Source: Eubacteriales bacterium
GTDB taxonomy: Bacteria > Bacillota > Clostridia > Oscillospirales > CAG-272
DNA length: 6,194 nt
Assembly: GCA_028709565.1 (NCBI GenBank)
Contig: JAQVWU010000189.1
Location: 1 to 6,194, forward strand
Direction of reading: 5' to 3'
Each line of letters opens with the position of its first letter. Positions within the stretch are counted from its first letter, which is position 1. Shown in pieces: positions 5,404 through 6,194 of this stretch. A program made the position numbers and the translations under genes. The notes under the pieces were generated by a model. It ran no database searches, was not told the DNA's origin, and was given only the letters and a program-made list of their open reading frames with translations.

Positions 5404-5419
5404 AAAGAGGTACGCGATT

Positions 5420-6049
5420 ATGATGAATGATGAAATTCTAAATGACCGTCCGGAAACGGAGAACCCCGCCAAAGCCAAAAGCTCCCGCAGTCGGTTATCC
5501 CGCCTTTCATCTAAACTGAACCGGCGCAATCTGATTATTTTTGCTTCAATCGTCCTGCTCGGCGGCGCGGTTTATATAAACTGGCTGTTTTTCTCGGACG
5601 ATACCGTCAAGACCGACAATGACAAGGTACTCGATTATTCCCAGGGGGAATCCGGTGACATCTTTATTTCAACCGATAACGCCGATATTGAAAGCGAAAC
5701 CGAGAGCTATTTCGCCATGACCCAGCTTAACCGCCAGAGGGCGCGGGATGAGGCAATGGAAGCGCTTCAGCTTGTGGTTGACAGCCCCAATTCGCTCGCC
5801 GAGCTTAAGGAGGGCGCGATGCAGTCAATGGCGCGCATAGCCGAGGATATTGCAGCCGAAGCGAATATCGAATCGCTGGTCTGCGCGAAAGGTTTCGAAA
5901 AATGCGTTGCCGTGCTCAATGAAAACTCGGCGAGTGTGGTGGTCAAGAGCACCGGACTGCTGCCGAACGAGGTTATACAGATAAAAGAGATTGTAGTCGA
6001 ACAGTCGGGCCTCAATCCGAGCGCCGTAAGAATAATTGAAATCGAATAA
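5420..6049 (+). CDS. spoIIIAH: SpoIIIAH, mother-cell partner of SpoIIQ
   Basis: The product is 209 aa, close to the ~218 aa of Bacillus subtilis. A polar, basic N-terminus (RSRLSRLSSKLNRRN, 23-37) is followed by one membrane helix (38-58, IIFASIVLLGGAVYINW). An acidic linker (59-95) leads to the C-terminal domain. MTQLNRQRARDEAMEAL (100-116), a long helical part, then VCAKGFEKCVAVLNENSAS (154-172) and VVVKSTGLLPNEVIQIKEIV (173-192) match the YscJ/FliF-like ring-building domain of this family. By homology it crosses the mother-cell membrane and binds forespore SpoIIQ in the intermembrane space. Two ATGs (5420, 5423) are adjacent; the RBS AAAGAGG at 5404-5410 fits either. It is the last gene of the operon. 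Confidence 0.95.
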   Translation: MMNDEILNDRPETENPAKAKSSRSRLSRLSSKLNRRNLIIFASIVLLGGAVYINWLFFSDDTVKTDNDKVLDYSQGESGDIFISTDNADIESETESYFAMTQLNRQRARDEAMEALQLVVDSPNSLAELKEGAMQSMARIAEDIAAEANIESLVCAKGFEKCVAVLNENSASVVVKSTGLLPNEVIQIKEIVVEQSGLNPSAVRIIEIE

Positions 6050-6064
6050 ACATTATAACAAATG

Positions 6065-6098
6065 GGTAACCGCCGGCAAACAGGCGGTTATCTTGTTT
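6065..6098 (+). terminator. Rho-independent terminator of the spoIIIA operon
   Basis: TAACCGCC (6067-6074) pairs with GGCGGTTA (6083-6090), extended by a G-T and a G-C pair to 10 bp around an 8-base loop, then TTGTTTT. It begins 15 bases after the spoIIIAH stop. The stop codon of the opposing gene is in its right arm, and the minus-strand U-tract is weaker, so termination is probably best in the spoIIIA direction. Confidence 0.85.
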
Positions 6099-6192
6099 TG
6101 CCCGTTGCCATATTTACAGCATCATTCCATCCCGCAAGCAGGATGCCGCGACGTTCGGCATTCATCGAAGGCTCAAATATCGTCAGCTCCTC
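6088..6192 (-). CDS. C-terminal end of a glycerol-kinase-like (FGGY) protein, partial
   Basis: Reading leftward from 6192, an open frame of 34 codons ends at TAA (6090-6088), with the 5' part beyond the window. The peptide begins EELTIFEPSMNAERRG and ends LLAGWNDAVNMATGKTR. The order FEP-x-M, then a charged R-containing stretch, then AGW-xx-AV near the C-terminus is how many glycerol kinases (GlpK, FGGY family) end, so that family is my best guess. Glycerol kinase phosphorylates glycerol to glycerol-3-phosphate in the cytoplasm. The fragment contains no catalytic residues, so another FGGY sugar kinase is possible, and no gene symbol is assigned. The gene is convergent with spoIIIAH, with 38 bp between the two stop codons, and is functionally unrelated to it as far as can be seen. 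Confidence 0.6.
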   Translation of the reverse strand, partial: EELTIFEPSMNAERRGILLAGWNDAVNMATGKTR

Positions 6193-6194
6193 AT

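Noticed and set aside
1251..6049. A new transport or secretion system
   Set aside because: Gene order, sizes and motifs match the known SpoIIIA complex; divergence in length does not make it a different system.

Overview
The window holds a complete eight-gene spoIIIA operon (spoIIIAA to spoIIIAH, positions 1251-6049, + strand). This points to an endospore-forming member of the Firmicutes. The compact, divergent proteins and moderately GC-rich coding sequence suggest a clostridial lineage rather than Bacillus, but that placement is inference from sequence character.

Left edge (1-730): the C-terminal part of an Xre-type helix-turn-helix regulator, visibly AT-richer than the spoIIIA genes, ending at a rho-independent terminator. 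Next comes a leftward tRNA unit (about 808-1093). It has a textbook sigma-A promoter (TTGACA, 17 bp, TATAAT), a tRNA remnant that keeps only an intact 5' third, a complete tRNA-Ala(GGC) with encoded CCA, and a terminator hairpin abutting the tRNA 3' end. Three tandem 11-bp repeats lie just upstream of that promoter, between the divergent tRNA and spoIIIA units.

Centre and right (1185-6049): a sigma-E-like promoter candidate precedes spoIIIAA. The eight genes follow in canonical order, mostly with overlaps or very short gaps. In characterised spore formers SpoIIIAA is the ATPase. SpoIIIAB to SpoIIIAH are membrane or ring components of the mother-cell half of the 'feeding tube' that joins SpoIIQ across the intermembrane space and supports late forespore gene expression. 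Two gaps in the operon (before spoIIIAC and before spoIIIAH) each carry a short tandem repeat array. The second also holds another sigma-E-like candidate.

Right edge (6050-6194): a strong hairpin terminator, then the last 34 codons of a leftward gene whose C-terminus resembles glycerol kinase. Its stop codon lies inside the terminator stem.

I do not see a new multi-gene system here. The most unusual points are the decayed but promoter-equipped tRNA, the contracted SpoIIIAA, and short tandem repeats in three separate gaps.
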